56,551 bases of DNA from an uncultured Eubacteriales bacterium (GTDB taxonomy: Bacteria > Bacillota > Clostridia > Lachnospirales > Lachnospiraceae). The stretch spans positions 1 through 56,551 of the forward strand of contig ONBN01000046.1 of the NCBI GenBank assembly GCA_900316115.1. The letters are read 5' to 3'. The position numbers and the translations under genes were made by a program. Below the pieces are notes generated by a model, which saw nothing but the letters and a program-made list of their open reading frames with translations, searched no databases and had not been told where the DNA came from. Shown in pieces: positions 27,978-37,139 of this stretch; position 1 is the stretch's first letter; every line of letters starts with the position of its first letter.

Positions 27978-28784
27978 CTAATGGAAAGAGCGATTTTTAT
28001 ATTCAAGTCTGATTTTGTCTGCGATCAGGGCAATAAATTCTGAATTGGTAGGCTTTCCCTTACCTGTACTTACCGTATATCCAAACAGTGCATCTATGGT
28101 ATCCATCTTTCCTCTGCTCCATGCCACTTCTATGGCATGACGGATAGCCCTTTCCACTCTGCTTGGCGTAGTCTGGTGTCTTTTTGCTATGGTAGGATAC
28201 AGGATCTTTGTAATGGAATTCAGCATTTCCATATCATTTACAGACAGGATGATGGCATCCCTTAAATACTGGTATCCTTTAATATGTGCCGGTACACCGA
28301 TCTCATGGATCACATTTGTCACATCTCGTTCCAGGTCTCCCTGTGAAAAGCAGCCACCCTCTTCACCTTTTCCCTGTCTTGAAATCTCTTTTCTTCTTCT
28401 GTCTCCCAGATGTCTTGCATGTTTGATCCTATTCAGCAGCATCTGATTATCAAAAGGCTTCAGCATATAATACTCAGCCCCAAGATTAAAAGCATCCTCT
28501 GTGATCCGCTCCTGCCCTACAGCAGAAACTATGATAAACGCAGGGATCTTTTTCAGCACACTGCTATGTACACACCTTTCCATTACAGAAAGTCCGTCCA
28601 TCTTAGGCATAATAATGTCCAGGATCACCACATCCGGCTGTTTTTCCCTGATGATGTTACAGATTTCTTCTCCATTGTGTGCTTTTCCTACCAGTGAAAG
28701 TTCTTTGTCTTCCTCGATCATACGTCCCAGTACTTCTGTCACTTTCTCGTTATCATCCGCAATAGCCACATTTAACTTTTCCAT
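27978..28784 (-). CDS. spo0A: Sporulation master regulator Spo0A
   Basis: Response regulator that commits the cell to sporulation when phosphorylated. The 268-residue protein has a receiver domain with acidic residues D10 and D11, phosphoacceptor D56 ([13 protein letters not shown]) and a C-terminal Spo0A DNA-binding domain, with the recognition helix segment [20 protein letters not shown]. The ATG follows AGGAGGAGA. It is downstream of spoIVB in the classical order and has its own promoter with possible Spo0A boxes. The gene appears intact, unlike parts of the spoIIIA operon. Confidence 0.98.
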   Translation of the reverse strand: MEKLNVAIADDNEKVTEVLGRMIEEDKELSLVGKAHNGEEICNIIREKQPDVVILDIIMPKMDGLSVMERCVHSSVLKKIPAFIIVSAVGQERITEDAFNLGAEYYMLKPFDNQMLLNRIKHARHLGDRRRKEISRQGKGEEGGCFSQGDLERDVTNVIHEIGVPAHIKGYQYLRDAIILSVNDMEMLNSITKILYPTIAKRHQTTPSRVERAIRHAIEVAWSRGKMDTIDALFGYTVSTGKGKPTNSEFIALIADKIRLEYKNRSFH

Positions 28785-28836
28785 GAGGCATCTCTCCTCC
28801 TAACCTGTTACCTTTTCTACTGGATTAACAGTTGAT

Positions 28837-28866
28837 ATTATAGTGGAATCCAAATGGGGAAATCAA
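28837..28866 (-). promoter_or_regulatory. spo0A promoter
   Basis: Minus strand TTGATT (28861-28866), 18 bases, TATAAT (28837-28842), about 50 bases before the start codon. Confidence 0.7.
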
Positions 28867-28896
28867 GCCGAAAGTGTCGGTTTCACTGGATTTTCG

Positions 28897-28913
28897 TTCG
28901 ATAACTTTCGACT
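28897..28913 (-). promoter_or_regulatory. Pair of possible Spo0A boxes upstream of spo0A
   Basis: On the minus strand AGTCGAA (28907-28913) and TATCGAA (28897-28903) each differ by one or two bases from the Spo0A box TGTCGAA and are ten bases apart, one helical turn, 30-50 bases upstream of the -35 box. This suits autoregulation, as known for spo0A in Bacillus. Confidence 0.45.
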
Positions 28914-28938
28914 TTTATCCGCCATATCCAACCGTTTT

Positions 28939-30147
28939 TTACCCTTTTTCTGCCAGCATATTTTCAATAAAAATCCCGTATCCGCTGGCTGAATCCTGCA
29001 CAAAAACATGGGTTACAGCTCCCACGATCTTTCCGTTCTGGATCACAGGACTTCCACTCATACCCTGTACGATCCCGCCGGTTTTCTCAAGCAGTTCCTG
29101 ATCTGTCACATGGATCACAAAGCTTTTGTTACTGTCCTGATGGTTCATGTCTATTTTTGTAATTTCTGCAGCATATTCTTTTACCTGTCCATTTACGCTA
29201 CATAAAACAGATGCAGGGCCGGTTTCCATTTCCTGCTTGTAGCCGATCTTCATTTCCTTTAAGGCAATTCCGTCACTGCCTGTACTTTGATATTTTCCAT
29301 AGATCCCATTAGCTGTATTTGCAGTAATGGAGCCCAGCACATTTCCTACATTATATCGGATCAGTCCTGACAGTTCCCCTGGATTCCCTTTGCTTCCCTT
29401 CTGGATCCCCAGGATCTGGGCTTTGTATAAAGAACCGCCGGTAATAGACAGCAGTTCTCCTGTATCCACATCACTGATCCCGTGTCCCAGTGCTCCGTAA
29501 TTTCCGGCTGCATCCACGTAGGTCAGAGTACCGATTCCCTGAGTGTCATCCCTTACCCAGATCCCAAGCCTGTAATCTCCCACCTGATCCACCACAGGCA
29601 TGAGCGATACCATAACCTCTTTTCCCTGTCTGTTCAGGGTAAGGCTTACTTCTTTCCCGTCAATGCTTTTCAGATCCTTTATCAGTTCCTTTTTACAGGA
29701 TACCTTTTGCTGATTAATGGCAACAATATAGTCTCCCGGCTTTACAATATCCTCTGCAGGATTTTCCTGTTTGCCCTCCCTGGAAAGGATTTCCCCTGTA
29801 TCAATGATCAGCACTCCTTCTGTTTTCATATAAAGTCCTACCGTACTTCCGCTTACCAGAAGGCTAGTGCTTTCTGCAGGTATTACCTTCACATCCTTAA
29901 AAGGGATCAGCCCGAACAGACGGCAGGGCAGAAAATAAGCCCCATCCCCGGAAACAGGTACTGCATCATCAAATGTAACAAAGGGACGGGCCAGCATTGC
30001 AGACACATCCTGATCCTGTCCTTTTTCAACGTGGATCTCATCCGGTATTTTCCGGTTCAGATAATGAAATCCCAGGATCCCTATGACCAGCAGATCCAGT
30101 CCAAGACACCATAAAAGGAAACGTCTGTATCTTTTCTTTGGGTTCAT
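28939..30147 (-). CDS. spoIVB: SpoIVB signalling serine peptidase
   Basis: A 402-residue secreted peptidase (family S55) made in the forespore; it cleaves SpoIVFA and so starts sigma-K activation in the mother cell. It has an N-terminal membrane helix (about residues 9-28), a PDZ domain (around residues 80-180), the catalytic histidine in YGALGHGISD, and the catalytic serine in GMSGSPVIQNG at about residue 365. I chose the ATG at 30147 (MNPKKRYRRF), with AAAGGA upstream, over an earlier start. It lies between recN and spo0A, its conserved place in Firmicutes. Confidence 0.95.
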   Translation of the reverse strand: MNPKKRYRRFLLWCLGLDLLVIGILGFHYLNRKIPDEIHVEKGQDQDVSAMLARPFVTFDDAVPVSGDGAYFLPCRLFGLIPFKDVKVIPAESTSLLVSGSTVGLYMKTEGVLIIDTGEILSREGKQENPAEDIVKPGDYIVAINQQKVSCKKELIKDLKSIDGKEVSLTLNRQGKEVMVSLMPVVDQVGDYRLGIWVRDDTQGIGTLTYVDAAGNYGALGHGISDVDTGELLSITGGSLYKAQILGIQKGSKGNPGELSGLIRYNVGNVLGSITANTANGIYGKYQSTGSDGIALKEMKIGYKQEMETGPASVLCSVNGQVKEYAAEITKIDMNHQDSNKSFVIHVTDQELLEKTGGIVQGMSGSPVIQNGKIVGAVTHVFVQDSASGYGIFIENMLAEKG

Positions 30148-30187
30148 TTTGTCACATCCTTTTCCTTTGTATTCATCATTTTTACAT

Positions 30188-30234
30188 AAAAAAAGAGAGG
30201 AAAAGCCGGTCATTTGTTCCGGTCATTCCTCTCT
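30188..30234 (-). terminator. Terminator after recN
   Basis: Minus strand AGAGAGGAA / TTCCTCTCT stem (nine pairs) with an inner CCGG/CCGG pair, followed by seven T. It ends the long nusB-to-recN transcription unit ahead of spoIVB. Confidence 0.85.
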
Positions 30235-30252
30235 TAGTATGTGATAAATCCG

Positions 30253-31941
30253 TTATTTCAGTCTTGTATTTTTATGTACCAGTGCCAATTCTTTCATTTC
30301 CCTTGCGTTTTCCAGCACTGCATCTGTGATCCTTGCACCGCCAAGCAGCCTTGCCAGTTCCCGGATGGAATCTTCTCCTTCCAGTGTATGGATCTGGGTG
30401 ATCATTTCATTATTTTCCACATGTTTTTCTATTTCAAAATGAGTATCTGCCATTGCTGCGATCTGAGGCAGGTGGGTAATACAAAGCACCTGATGATGTC
30501 TGCCGATCACTGCCATTTTCTCGGATACCTTCTGGGCAGTCCTACCACTGATACCGGTATCAATCTCATCAAAAATAAGGGTTTCGATCTGATCCCTGTC
30601 TGCCAGGATGGCTTTCAGGGCAAGCATGATCCTTGACAGCTCACCACCGGATACGATCTTACCAAGAGGCTTCCTGCTTTCTCCCGGATTGGTGGATATC
30701 TCATATTCAATAACATCGTATCCTGCTGCCGTACAGCTTCTGGCCCTTTTGAAGGAAATCGCAAAATCCACATTTGCAAAATTCAGATCCTGCAGTCCCT
30801 GTATCACTTTTGCTTCCAGCTGTCTGCTATATTCTTTCCTGATTTCTGATAATTCATCCCCATTTTTCAGGAGAACCTTTTCACACTGGGAAAGTTTTTC
30901 TTTTGCTTCCTGGTAAAGCTGGTCATATTTTCTTATTTTTTCCAGTTTTTCCATTTGCTGCTTCTGATATTCCAGGATCTTCTCAATGCTCTGGCCATAT
31001 TTCGCCTTTAAACCATTGATCTGATCCAGCCTGCGCTCTGTCTGGTCAAATGTCTCCTGGTCAAAAACCATATCCTCCATATAGGAGGACAGTTCCCGGT
31101 TAAAATCGTTTAACAGGCTGTCCACCTCTCCCAGCGAGCTTTCCAGTCCTGCCAGTTCTTCATCATATTCTGAAACCCTGGACAATTCCCGAAGTGCTTC
31201 TCCTACAAGCTCTCCTGCACTGCTTCCTTCATACCCGGTAAGACCTCTCACAGCCTGCAGGGCATCCACGATCTTCCTGCCATTGGACAGCTTCCGGTAA
31301 GCCTTTTCCAGTTCCTCATCTTCCCCCTCTTTAAGGGCAGCTTTTTCAATCTCCTGGACTTCAAATTCAAGAAAAGCAGCTTCCCGCTTTCTCTGTTCTT
31401 CATCCATATTAAAGGCTTGAAGCTCTTTCTCACATTTACGGTATTCCTTGTAAGCTTTTTCTGTTTTTTCTTTTACAGGCTGAATCTTTTCTTTGCCATA
31501 GGCATCCAGGATCTCCAGCTGTTTATCCGGATACAGAAGGGATTGATGCTCATGCTGACCATGAATATCGATCAGGCAGGCTGCTGCTGCCTTCATCTGG
31601 GCTACAGTACATGTTTCCCCGTTGATCTTGCTGATGCTCCGGCCTTCCATGATCTTCCTTGACAGAAGTACCTGTCCATCCTGTGGATAAATGTCCATAG
31701 CTTCCAGAGCCTGTTTTGCTTTCGTATTTTCAATCTGGAATAAAAGCTCCACCAGGCCGTAGGATGCATTCTCACGAATCATCCCCCTGGAAGTCTTCCC
31801 TCCCAGGATCAGCTGTATGGAGCCTAAAAGAATGGATTTTCCGGCGCCTGTCTCTCCTGTAAGGATATTCAGTCCAGGGCCAAATTCCACTTCTATTTCT
31901 TCGATCAGTGCAAGGTTTTTTACGTGCAGATGAACCAGCAC
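30253..31941 (-). CDS. recN: DNA repair protein RecN
   Basis: SMC-like ATPase that acts early in double-strand break repair. The 562-residue protein has Walker A GETGAGKS near the N-terminus, a central coiled coil (about residues 150-360), and a C-terminal ABC signature SGGELSRIMLALK with Walker B TLIFDEIDTGISG. The start is taken as the GTG at 31941 (MLVHLHVKNLALIEE) because AGGAGG lies eight bases upstream; the GTG three codons earlier is part of that site. It follows argR closely. Confidence 0.97.
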   Translation of the reverse strand: MLVHLHVKNLALIEEIEVEFGPGLNILTGETGAGKSILLGSIQLILGGKTSRGMIRENASYGLVELLFQIENTKAKQALEAMDIYPQDGQVLLSRKIMEGRSISKINGETCTVAQMKAAAACLIDIHGQHEHQSLLYPDKQLEILDAYGKEKIQPVKEKTEKAYKEYRKCEKELQAFNMDEEQRKREAAFLEFEVQEIEKAALKEGEDEELEKAYRKLSNGRKIVDALQAVRGLTGYEGSSAGELVGEALRELSRVSEYDEELAGLESSLGEVDSLLNDFNRELSSYMEDMVFDQETFDQTERRLDQINGLKAKYGQSIEKILEYQKQQMEKLEKIRKYDQLYQEAKEKLSQCEKVLLKNGDELSEIRKEYSRQLEAKVIQGLQDLNFANVDFAISFKRARSCTAAGYDVIEYEISTNPGESRKPLGKIVSGGELSRIMLALKAILADRDQIETLIFDEIDTGISGRTAQKVSEKMAVIGRHHQVLCITHLPQIAAMADTHFEIEKHVENNEMITQIHTLEGEDSIRELARLLGGARITDAVLENAREMKELALVHKNTRLK

Positions 31942-31976
31942 AAAAGCCACCTCCTTATTATACGCAAAATGCCGTT

Positions 31977-32429
31977 TTAGCTTCCTGCGATTTCATTCAG
32001 CTTCTTTACCACACTTACTGCCTGCTCAGACGTTTTGCAGGCACACATAATGGTATCGTCCCCTGCAATACACCCAAGGATCTCCGGCCATTTCAGCGCA
32101 TCCAGCGCTGTAGCCACACCCATGGCCATGCCTGTAACCGTCTTTACCACTACCATATTCTGGCCTGTGTCCATGGAGATCACTGCATCCTTCAGCACTC
32201 TGGAATACTTGTCTCCCAACTCTGAAGAGCCGTGATCCAGGATAGCATAACGGGACTTCCCATCCTTTACAGTTACCTTTGTAAGCTTCAGTGCCCGTAT
32301 ATCCCTGGATACCGTAGCCTGTGTCACCTTAAAGCCTGCCTGATTCAGCCTGGCAGCCAGTTCTTCCTGGGTATCTATATCATATTGCCGGATCAATTCG
32401 ATAATTTTTTCATGTCTTGCTAATTTCAC
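31977..32429 (-). CDS. argR: Arginine repressor ArgR/AhrC
   Basis: A 150-residue hexameric regulator that senses arginine and controls arginine synthesis and breakdown. The N-terminal winged helix is in residues 1-70 (TQATVSRDIRALKLTKV) and the C-terminal oligomerisation and arginine-binding domain ends with GCIAGDDTIMCACKT. The start is a GTG at 32429 with GGGAGG seven bases upstream. Its place between nadK and recN is conserved in Firmicutes and says nothing about regulation of the neighbours. Confidence 0.96.
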   Translation of the reverse strand: MKLARHEKIIELIRQYDIDTQEELAARLNQAGFKVTQATVSRDIRALKLTKVTVKDGKSRYAILDHGSSELGDKYSRVLKDAVISMDTGQNMVVVKTVTGMAMGVATALDALKWPEILGCIAGDDTIMCACKTSEQAVSVVKKLNEIAGS

Positions 32430-32477
32430 TTTTCATCCTCCCTGATCCAGATGCTGTATCCTGTCTCTTTTCTTTGC

Positions 32478-33338
32478 CTAACTGTCACGCATTTTCTGGC
32501 GGATCACTTCCACAAAGCTTAAATGATTCAATTTCAGGATCTTTGTTTTTTCCTCTGCCTTGCGGATCACGATCCGGTCGCCTGTAACTAAATGGATCAC
32601 CGCATCCCCGTCAAAAGCAGCAACTGCCTTTTCCTGATCCTCATGTCTGCCTTTTCCCACTTCTACTGTGATCACATCCTCTTCCGGAAAAACAATACTT
32701 CTGGAATTCAGTGTATGAGGGGCAATTGGTGTCATGATGATCATTGTACCGCTTGGGGATACAATAGGCCCTCCTACAGAAAGGCTGTACCCGGTAGACC
32801 CGGTAGGTGTGGACAGTATGATCCCGTCTGCATTGTAGGAATTCAGATATTCGTTATTTACAAAATTCTTAAAACGTACAACCCTTAAAGGTCCCTCCCT
32901 GCCGATCACAATATCATTCAGCGCCAGATCACTTCCGATCACCTGATTGCCTCTATATACAGTGCCGGAAAGCATCATCCGCTCTTCCACCTCATAGTCT
33001 CCCCGCATCAGCTTATCAAGAGCCTGATATACAGACTGCCGGTCAACCTCTGCCAGAAAGCCAAGAGTACCAAGATTGATTCCAAGAAGAGGGATCTTAC
33101 AATGAACCACATCCCTGGCAGCCTGAAGAAGGGTGCCATCTCCCCCAAGTACGATCACGCACTGGGTGTCCTCAGGGATCTGCTCCGGATCCGTGTAATG
33201 ATAAGGTCCTTCCTGCTTCCGCTTGGCCATTTGTACCTGGCAGCTCTTTCCATGACTTTTCAGATAAGATACGATCATATCTGTAAAAGACTGATCCCGA
33301 TCCTTTTCACTGTTTGTGATCACATAAAACTTATCCAT
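32478..33338 (-). CDS. nadK: NAD kinase
   Basis: Makes NADP from NAD. The 286-residue protein shows the ATP-NAD kinase motifs VLGGDGTLLQAAR and GINLGTLGFLAEVD, and the C-terminal STPTGSTGYSLSVGGPIVSP. The ATG at 33338 (MDKFYVITNSEKD) is chosen because an AGGTGG ribosome site, overlapping the end of tlyA, lies six bases upstream. Translation is probably coupled to tlyA. Confidence 0.96.
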   Translation of the reverse strand: MDKFYVITNSEKDRDQSFTDMIVSYLKSHGKSCQVQMAKRKQEGPYHYTDPEQIPEDTQCVIVLGGDGTLLQAARDVVHCKIPLLGINLGTLGFLAEVDRQSVYQALDKLMRGDYEVEERMMLSGTVYRGNQVIGSDLALNDIVIGREGPLRVVRFKNFVNNEYLNSYNADGIILSTPTGSTGYSLSVGGPIVSPSGTMIIMTPIAPHTLNSRSIVFPEEDVITVEVGKGRHEDQEKAVAAFDGDAVIHLVTGDRIVIRKAEEKTKILKLNHLSFVEVIRQKMRDS

Positions 33339-33347
33339 TTGATCCAC

Positions 33348-34163
33348 CTATTTCCTGTCCAGCATACCATGAGCTTCTTCTACCACAGACTCTACGGTAG
33401 TCTGCAGCTGATCTGTTACCACGGTTCCCTCCGGACGTTTTTGCAGATGAAGCAGATATTCTATATTTCCCTCCGGTCCCTTGATCGGTGAAAAGGACAG
33501 ATGGCATGGCTCCAAAGTAATCCCCATGGCAAAATCACGAACCTTTTCGATCACTTCCCTGTGAACCGCCGGATCACGGACAACACCCTTTTTGCCAACC
33601 TTTTCCCTGCCTGCCTCAAACTGAGGTTTGATCAGACACACGATCTCTCCATCTTCTTTCAGAAGCTGGCGTACCGGAGGCAATACCTTTGTCAAAGAAA
33701 TAAAGGACACATCAATAGAGGAAAAATCAGCAGCCTCACCCAGATCTTCCGGAACCACGTAACGGATATTTGTTTTTTCCATGCACACCACTCTTGGATC
33801 ATTGCGAAGCTTCCAGTCCAGCTGACCGTACCCTACGTCAATGGAAAACACACGAACAGCTCCGTTTTGCAGCATACAGTCTGTAAAACCGCCTGTTGAC
33901 GCTCCTACATCCATACACACCTTGCCAGTCAGGTCAAGGTCAAAATTCTTCATTGCCTTTTCAAGCTTCAGACCTCCTCTGCTCACATAGGGCAGAGTAT
34001 TCCCACGCATCTCGATCTTTACGCCTTCTCCGAACATGGATCCGGCTTTATCTTCTTTCTGTCCGTCCACATATACATCTCCGGACATAATATATGCCTT
34101 TGCTTTTTCTCTGGAAGAAGCAAGTCCCTGCTCTACCAGTAAGATATCCAGTCTTTTTTTCAT
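33348..34163 (-). CDS. tlyA: TlyA-family rRNA 2'-O-methyltransferase
   Basis: A 271-residue protein with an N-terminal S4 RNA-binding domain (residues 3-60) and an FtsJ-type methyltransferase domain with the SAM motif CMDVGASTGGFTDCMLQNGA at about residues 80-100. In other bacteria TlyA methylates rRNA cytidines and in some lineages has been called a haemolysin. It starts one base after the dxs stop codon and is followed directly by nadK, in the conserved dxs-tlyA-nadK-argR-recN order. Confidence 0.95.
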   Translation of the reverse strand: MKKRLDILLVEQGLASSREKAKAYIMSGDVYVDGQKEDKAGSMFGEGVKIEMRGNTLPYVSRGGLKLEKAMKNFDLDLTGKVCMDVGASTGGFTDCMLQNGAVRVFSIDVGYGQLDWKLRNDPRVVCMEKTNIRYVVPEDLGEAADFSSIDVSFISLTKVLPPVRQLLKEDGEIVCLIKPQFEAGREKVGKKGVVRDPAVHREVIEKVRDFAMGITLEPCHLSFSPIKGPEGNIEYLLHLQKRPEGTVVTDQLQTTVESVVEEAHGMLDRK

Positions 34164-34164
34164 G

Positions 34165-36024
34165 TTATGAAATCCCCGTTTCTACTGCCTGTGCAATCTC
34201 TGCTGCTGAAAGTCCTACCTTGCAGCGAAGGCTGTCAATACTTCCATGGGGCACAAATCTGTCCCAGATGGCGATAGGTATCACCCTGCATCCTGGATGG
34301 CATGCTTCCATATAAGCACATACATGCTCTCCAAAACCGCCGCTTTTCACATTTTCTTCTACAGTTACAAACAGCTGATGATCCTCCGCCAGTTCATCCA
34401 GCAAAGCTGTATCTAAAGGCTTTACAAATCTGGCATTTACAAAAGTAGGCTCTATTCCCTGCTCTTTCAGAAGCTTCACTACATCCTGACAGACAGATAC
34501 CATGCTGCCTACTGCCAGTATGGCTGCCTTTTTCCCTCTGGAAAGGATCTCTGCCTTTCCATGAAGGATGGGTGCCTGAAACTGCTGAAACTCTGTACAG
34601 GCAGTTCCTTTTGGATAGCGGATGGCATAAGGCCCGTCCCCTTCTACTGCTGCTTCCAGCATAGCTTCCAGCTCCCATCCATTCTTCGGCGCCATCACAG
34701 TCATCCCTGGCATCATGCTCAGGTAGGAAAGGTCAAAATTCCCCTGATGGGTCTCTCCATCTGCACCTACCAGCCCTGCCCGGTCAATGGCAAATATTAC
34801 ATGAAGCTTCTGCATACACACATCATGAAGGATCTGATCCACTGCCCTTTGAAGAAAAGAAGAATAAACTGCCACCACAGGAACGATCCCGCCAAGGGCC
34901 AGTCCTGCTGCAAATGTGACTGCATGCTCTTCTGCGATCCCCACATCAAAGAACCGGTCAGGAAACGCCTGATGAAATGCTTTCAGCCCGGTTCCCTCCG
35001 GCATAGCCGCAGTAATGGCTGTAAGCTTTGGATTTTGCTCTCCAAGACGAACCATTGCTTTTGCAAATACGTCTGTATAGGTAGGCGCCTCTTTTACAGT
35101 CAGCGCCTTTCCTGTCTTTATGTCAAAAGGACCTGTACCATGAAACCTGTCCGGATAAGTGCTTGCAGGCTTATAACCTCTGCCTTTTTCTGTGATCACA
35201 TGTACCACAACTGCCCCTTCCACCCTTTTGGCTTCATTGAACAGCTTCATCATCTGCCGCATATTGTGGCCATCCACAGGTCCCAGGTAGGTCAGTCCCA
35301 TATTTTCAAACAGCATGCCTGGAATAAAAAGCTGCTTGATACTGCTTTTGGTACGACGGACAGCATCCACCATGGCGGTTCCCACCTTAGGGATCTTCTT
35401 GACAGCCTTTGTAACTCCCATCTTCATGCCGGTATAAGCCTCTGCTGTACGCAGGGCGCTTAAATACGTGGACATTCCACCAACATTCTTGGATATGGAC
35501 ATATTATTGTCATTGATCACAATAATAAAATTCGTATCCAGCTCTGCTGCATTGTTCAGTGCCTCGTAAGCCATACCGCCGGTAAGGGCACCATCTCCGA
35601 TCACAGACACCACATGGTTCTTCTTCCCTAACAGATCCCGTGCACGCACATAGCCAAGTCCTGCGGATATGGAATTGGAACTGTGGCCTGCATCAAAAGC
35701 ATCGCAGTCACTTTCTGCCCTTTTAGGAAAACCGCTTAAGCCCCCTTCTTTACGCAGGGTGGCAAATGCATCCTTCCTGCCGGTAAGAATCTTGTGGGTG
35801 TAAGCCTGATGCCCTACATCCCAGATCAGCTTATCCTCCGGGAAATCCAGTACATTATGAAGGGCAAGGGTAAGCTCTACAGCTCCCAGATTTGATGCCA
35901 GATGGCCCCCTGTCCTGCTTACGGATTCAATGAGAAACTGACGGATCTCATCTGCAAGCTGCGGAAAATCAGCAAGTGCGATCTTATGAATGTCGTTTGG
36001 CTTATTTATCTTTTCCAGAAACAT
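34165..36024 (-). CDS. dxs: 1-deoxy-D-xylulose-5-phosphate synthase
   Basis: First enzyme of the MEP pathway to isoprenoids; condenses pyruvate and glyceraldehyde 3-phosphate using thiamine diphosphate. The 619-residue protein has the TPP motif GDGALTGGMAYEALNNAA-NDNNMSI, the transketolase central domain and the C-terminal domain. It follows ispA, which uses the product of this pathway, and both are read in one operon. Confidence 0.98.
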   Translation of the reverse strand: MFLEKINKPNDIHKIALADFPQLADEIRQFLIESVSRTGGHLASNLGAVELTLALHNVLDFPEDKLIWDVGHQAYTHKILTGRKDAFATLRKEGGLSGFPKRAESDCDAFDAGHSSNSISAGLGYVRARDLLGKKNHVVSVIGDGALTGGMAYEALNNAAELDTNFIIVINDNNMSISKNVGGMSTYLSALRTAEAYTGMKMGVTKAVKKIPKVGTAMVDAVRRTKSSIKQLFIPGMLFENMGLTYLGPVDGHNMRQMMKLFNEAKRVEGAVVVHVITEKGRGYKPASTYPDRFHGTGPFDIKTGKALTVKEAPTYTDVFAKAMVRLGEQNPKLTAITAAMPEGTGLKAFHQAFPDRFFDVGIAEEHAVTFAAGLALGGIVPVVAVYSSFLQRAVDQILHDVCMQKLHVIFAIDRAGLVGADGETHQGNFDLSYLSMMPGMTVMAPKNGWELEAMLEAAVEGDGPYAIRYPKGTACTEFQQFQAPILHGKAEILSRGKKAAILAVGSMVSVCQDVVKLLKEQGIEPTFVNARFVKPLDTALLDELAEDHQLFVTVEENVKSGGFGEHVCAYMEACHPGCRVIPIAIWDRFVPHGSIDSLRCKVGLSAAEIAQAVETGIS

Positions 36025-36037
36025 CCGTATCCTTCTT

Positions 36038-36925
36038 TCACTTCCTGCGTCCCACCAGTTCCCTTACCAGTGTATCCAGGAATTCATTTTTTCGGTTCAG
36101 GCTATCCAGAAGAGCCACTGCCTCCCCGGATAAGTCTGCCACATGCTCTGAGGCTTTGCTGATCCCCATAAGCGTTACATATGTAGTCTTGTTATTTTTC
36201 TCATCACTGTGTACCGGCTTGCCCAGTTCTTCCTGGGAACTGGTAACATCCAAAATATCATCCCTGATCTGGAAAGCCAGGCCGATATTCTTTGCAGCCT
36301 GATCGATCACTGCCAGTTCTTCTTCACCAGCATCTGCCAGAACTGCTCCTGCCAGCATGGAAGCCTGGATCAGTGCAGATGTTTTGTTCTCATATATATA
36401 ATCCAGCATTTCCTTTGAAACAGGCTTGCCGTCATTTTCCACATCTACGCTCTGTCCTCCAAGCATACCGTACAGTCCGGTATGATGGGTCATGATCTCC
36501 ATAGCACGGATCACATTCTGTGGCCTGTTCGTAAGGGCAAATGCCTTTGCCATAGTCTCATATGCATAATTCAGAAGAGCCACACCGCTTAAAACTCCCA
36601 TAGCCTCCCCGTACACCTTATGGGTGGTAAGACGCCCCCTGCGATAGTCATCATTGTCCAGTGCAGGAAGGTCATCATGTACCAGGGAATGTGTGTGGAT
36701 CATCTCAATGGCAGCCATAAAAGGCTCTGCCACATGTCCGCTGCCGCCAAACAGTCTGTATGTCTCCCCAAGAAGTATGGGACGAAGTCTCTTACCTCCG
36801 GAGCATATGCTGTAATTCATGGCCTGGGCCAGATGAGCGGCAAAGCCTTCTTCCTTTGGCAGATAACTGCGGATTATCTCTTCTGCTTCTTTTGTTTTTT
36901 CCTGTAATTCACTTTGAAAATTCAC
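36038..36925 (-). CDS. ispA: Short-chain polyprenyl (farnesyl/geranylgeranyl) diphosphate synthase
   Basis: Joins isopentenyl diphosphate units to make farnesyl or geranylgeranyl diphosphate for cell-wall lipid carriers and quinones. The 295-residue protein has GGKRLRP, a first aspartate-rich motif DDLPALDND and a second DDILD. I prefer the GTG at 36925, giving MNFQSELQ, since the GAGGATGGGA sequence upstream can act as ribosome site and the family usually starts so; ATGs at 36937 and 36943 lack a usable site. The start overlaps the end of xseB by 17 bases. Product chain length is not certain. Confidence 0.93.
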   Translation of the reverse strand: MNFQSELQEKTKEAEEIIRSYLPKEEGFAAHLAQAMNYSICSGGKRLRPILLGETYRLFGGSGHVAEPFMAAIEMIHTHSLVHDDLPALDNDDYRRGRLTTHKVYGEAMGVLSGVALLNYAYETMAKAFALTNRPQNVIRAMEIMTHHTGLYGMLGGQSVDVENDGKPVSKEMLDYIYENKTSALIQASMLAGAVLADAGEEELAVIDQAAKNIGLAFQIRDDILDVTSSQEELGKPVHSDEKNNKTTYVTLMGISKASEHVADLSGEAVALLDSLNRKNEFLDTLVRELVGRRK

Positions 36926-37139
36926 TGAATGTCCCATCCTCATTGATCTGCAGCATTTTTTTCTCTACTGTGTCCAGCTTCTCGCTGCAATACTTTAACA
37001 GTTCCATTCCTTTTTTGTACAAGGCAAAGGATTCTTCCAGGGAAGTCTCCTGATCCTCCAGCCTGCCAGCCAGTCTGTCAAGCTCCTGAAAAGCAGTCTC
37101 CACAGACAGTTCTTCCTGATTTTCTGTTACTTCAGCCAT
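36909..37139 (-). CDS. xseB: Exodeoxyribonuclease VII small subunit
   Basis: A 76-residue helical protein that assembles with XseA to degrade single-stranded DNA to oligonucleotides. The conserved core (AFQELDRLAGRLEDQETSLE then FALYKKGMELLKYC) is present. It overlaps xseA by 13 bases and ispA by 17, with an AAGGAGG site inside the end of xseA. Confidence 0.94.
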   Translation of the reverse strand: MAEVTENQEELSVETAFQELDRLAGRLEDQETSLEESFALYKKGMELLKYCSEKLDTVEKKMLQINEDGTFSEFSK

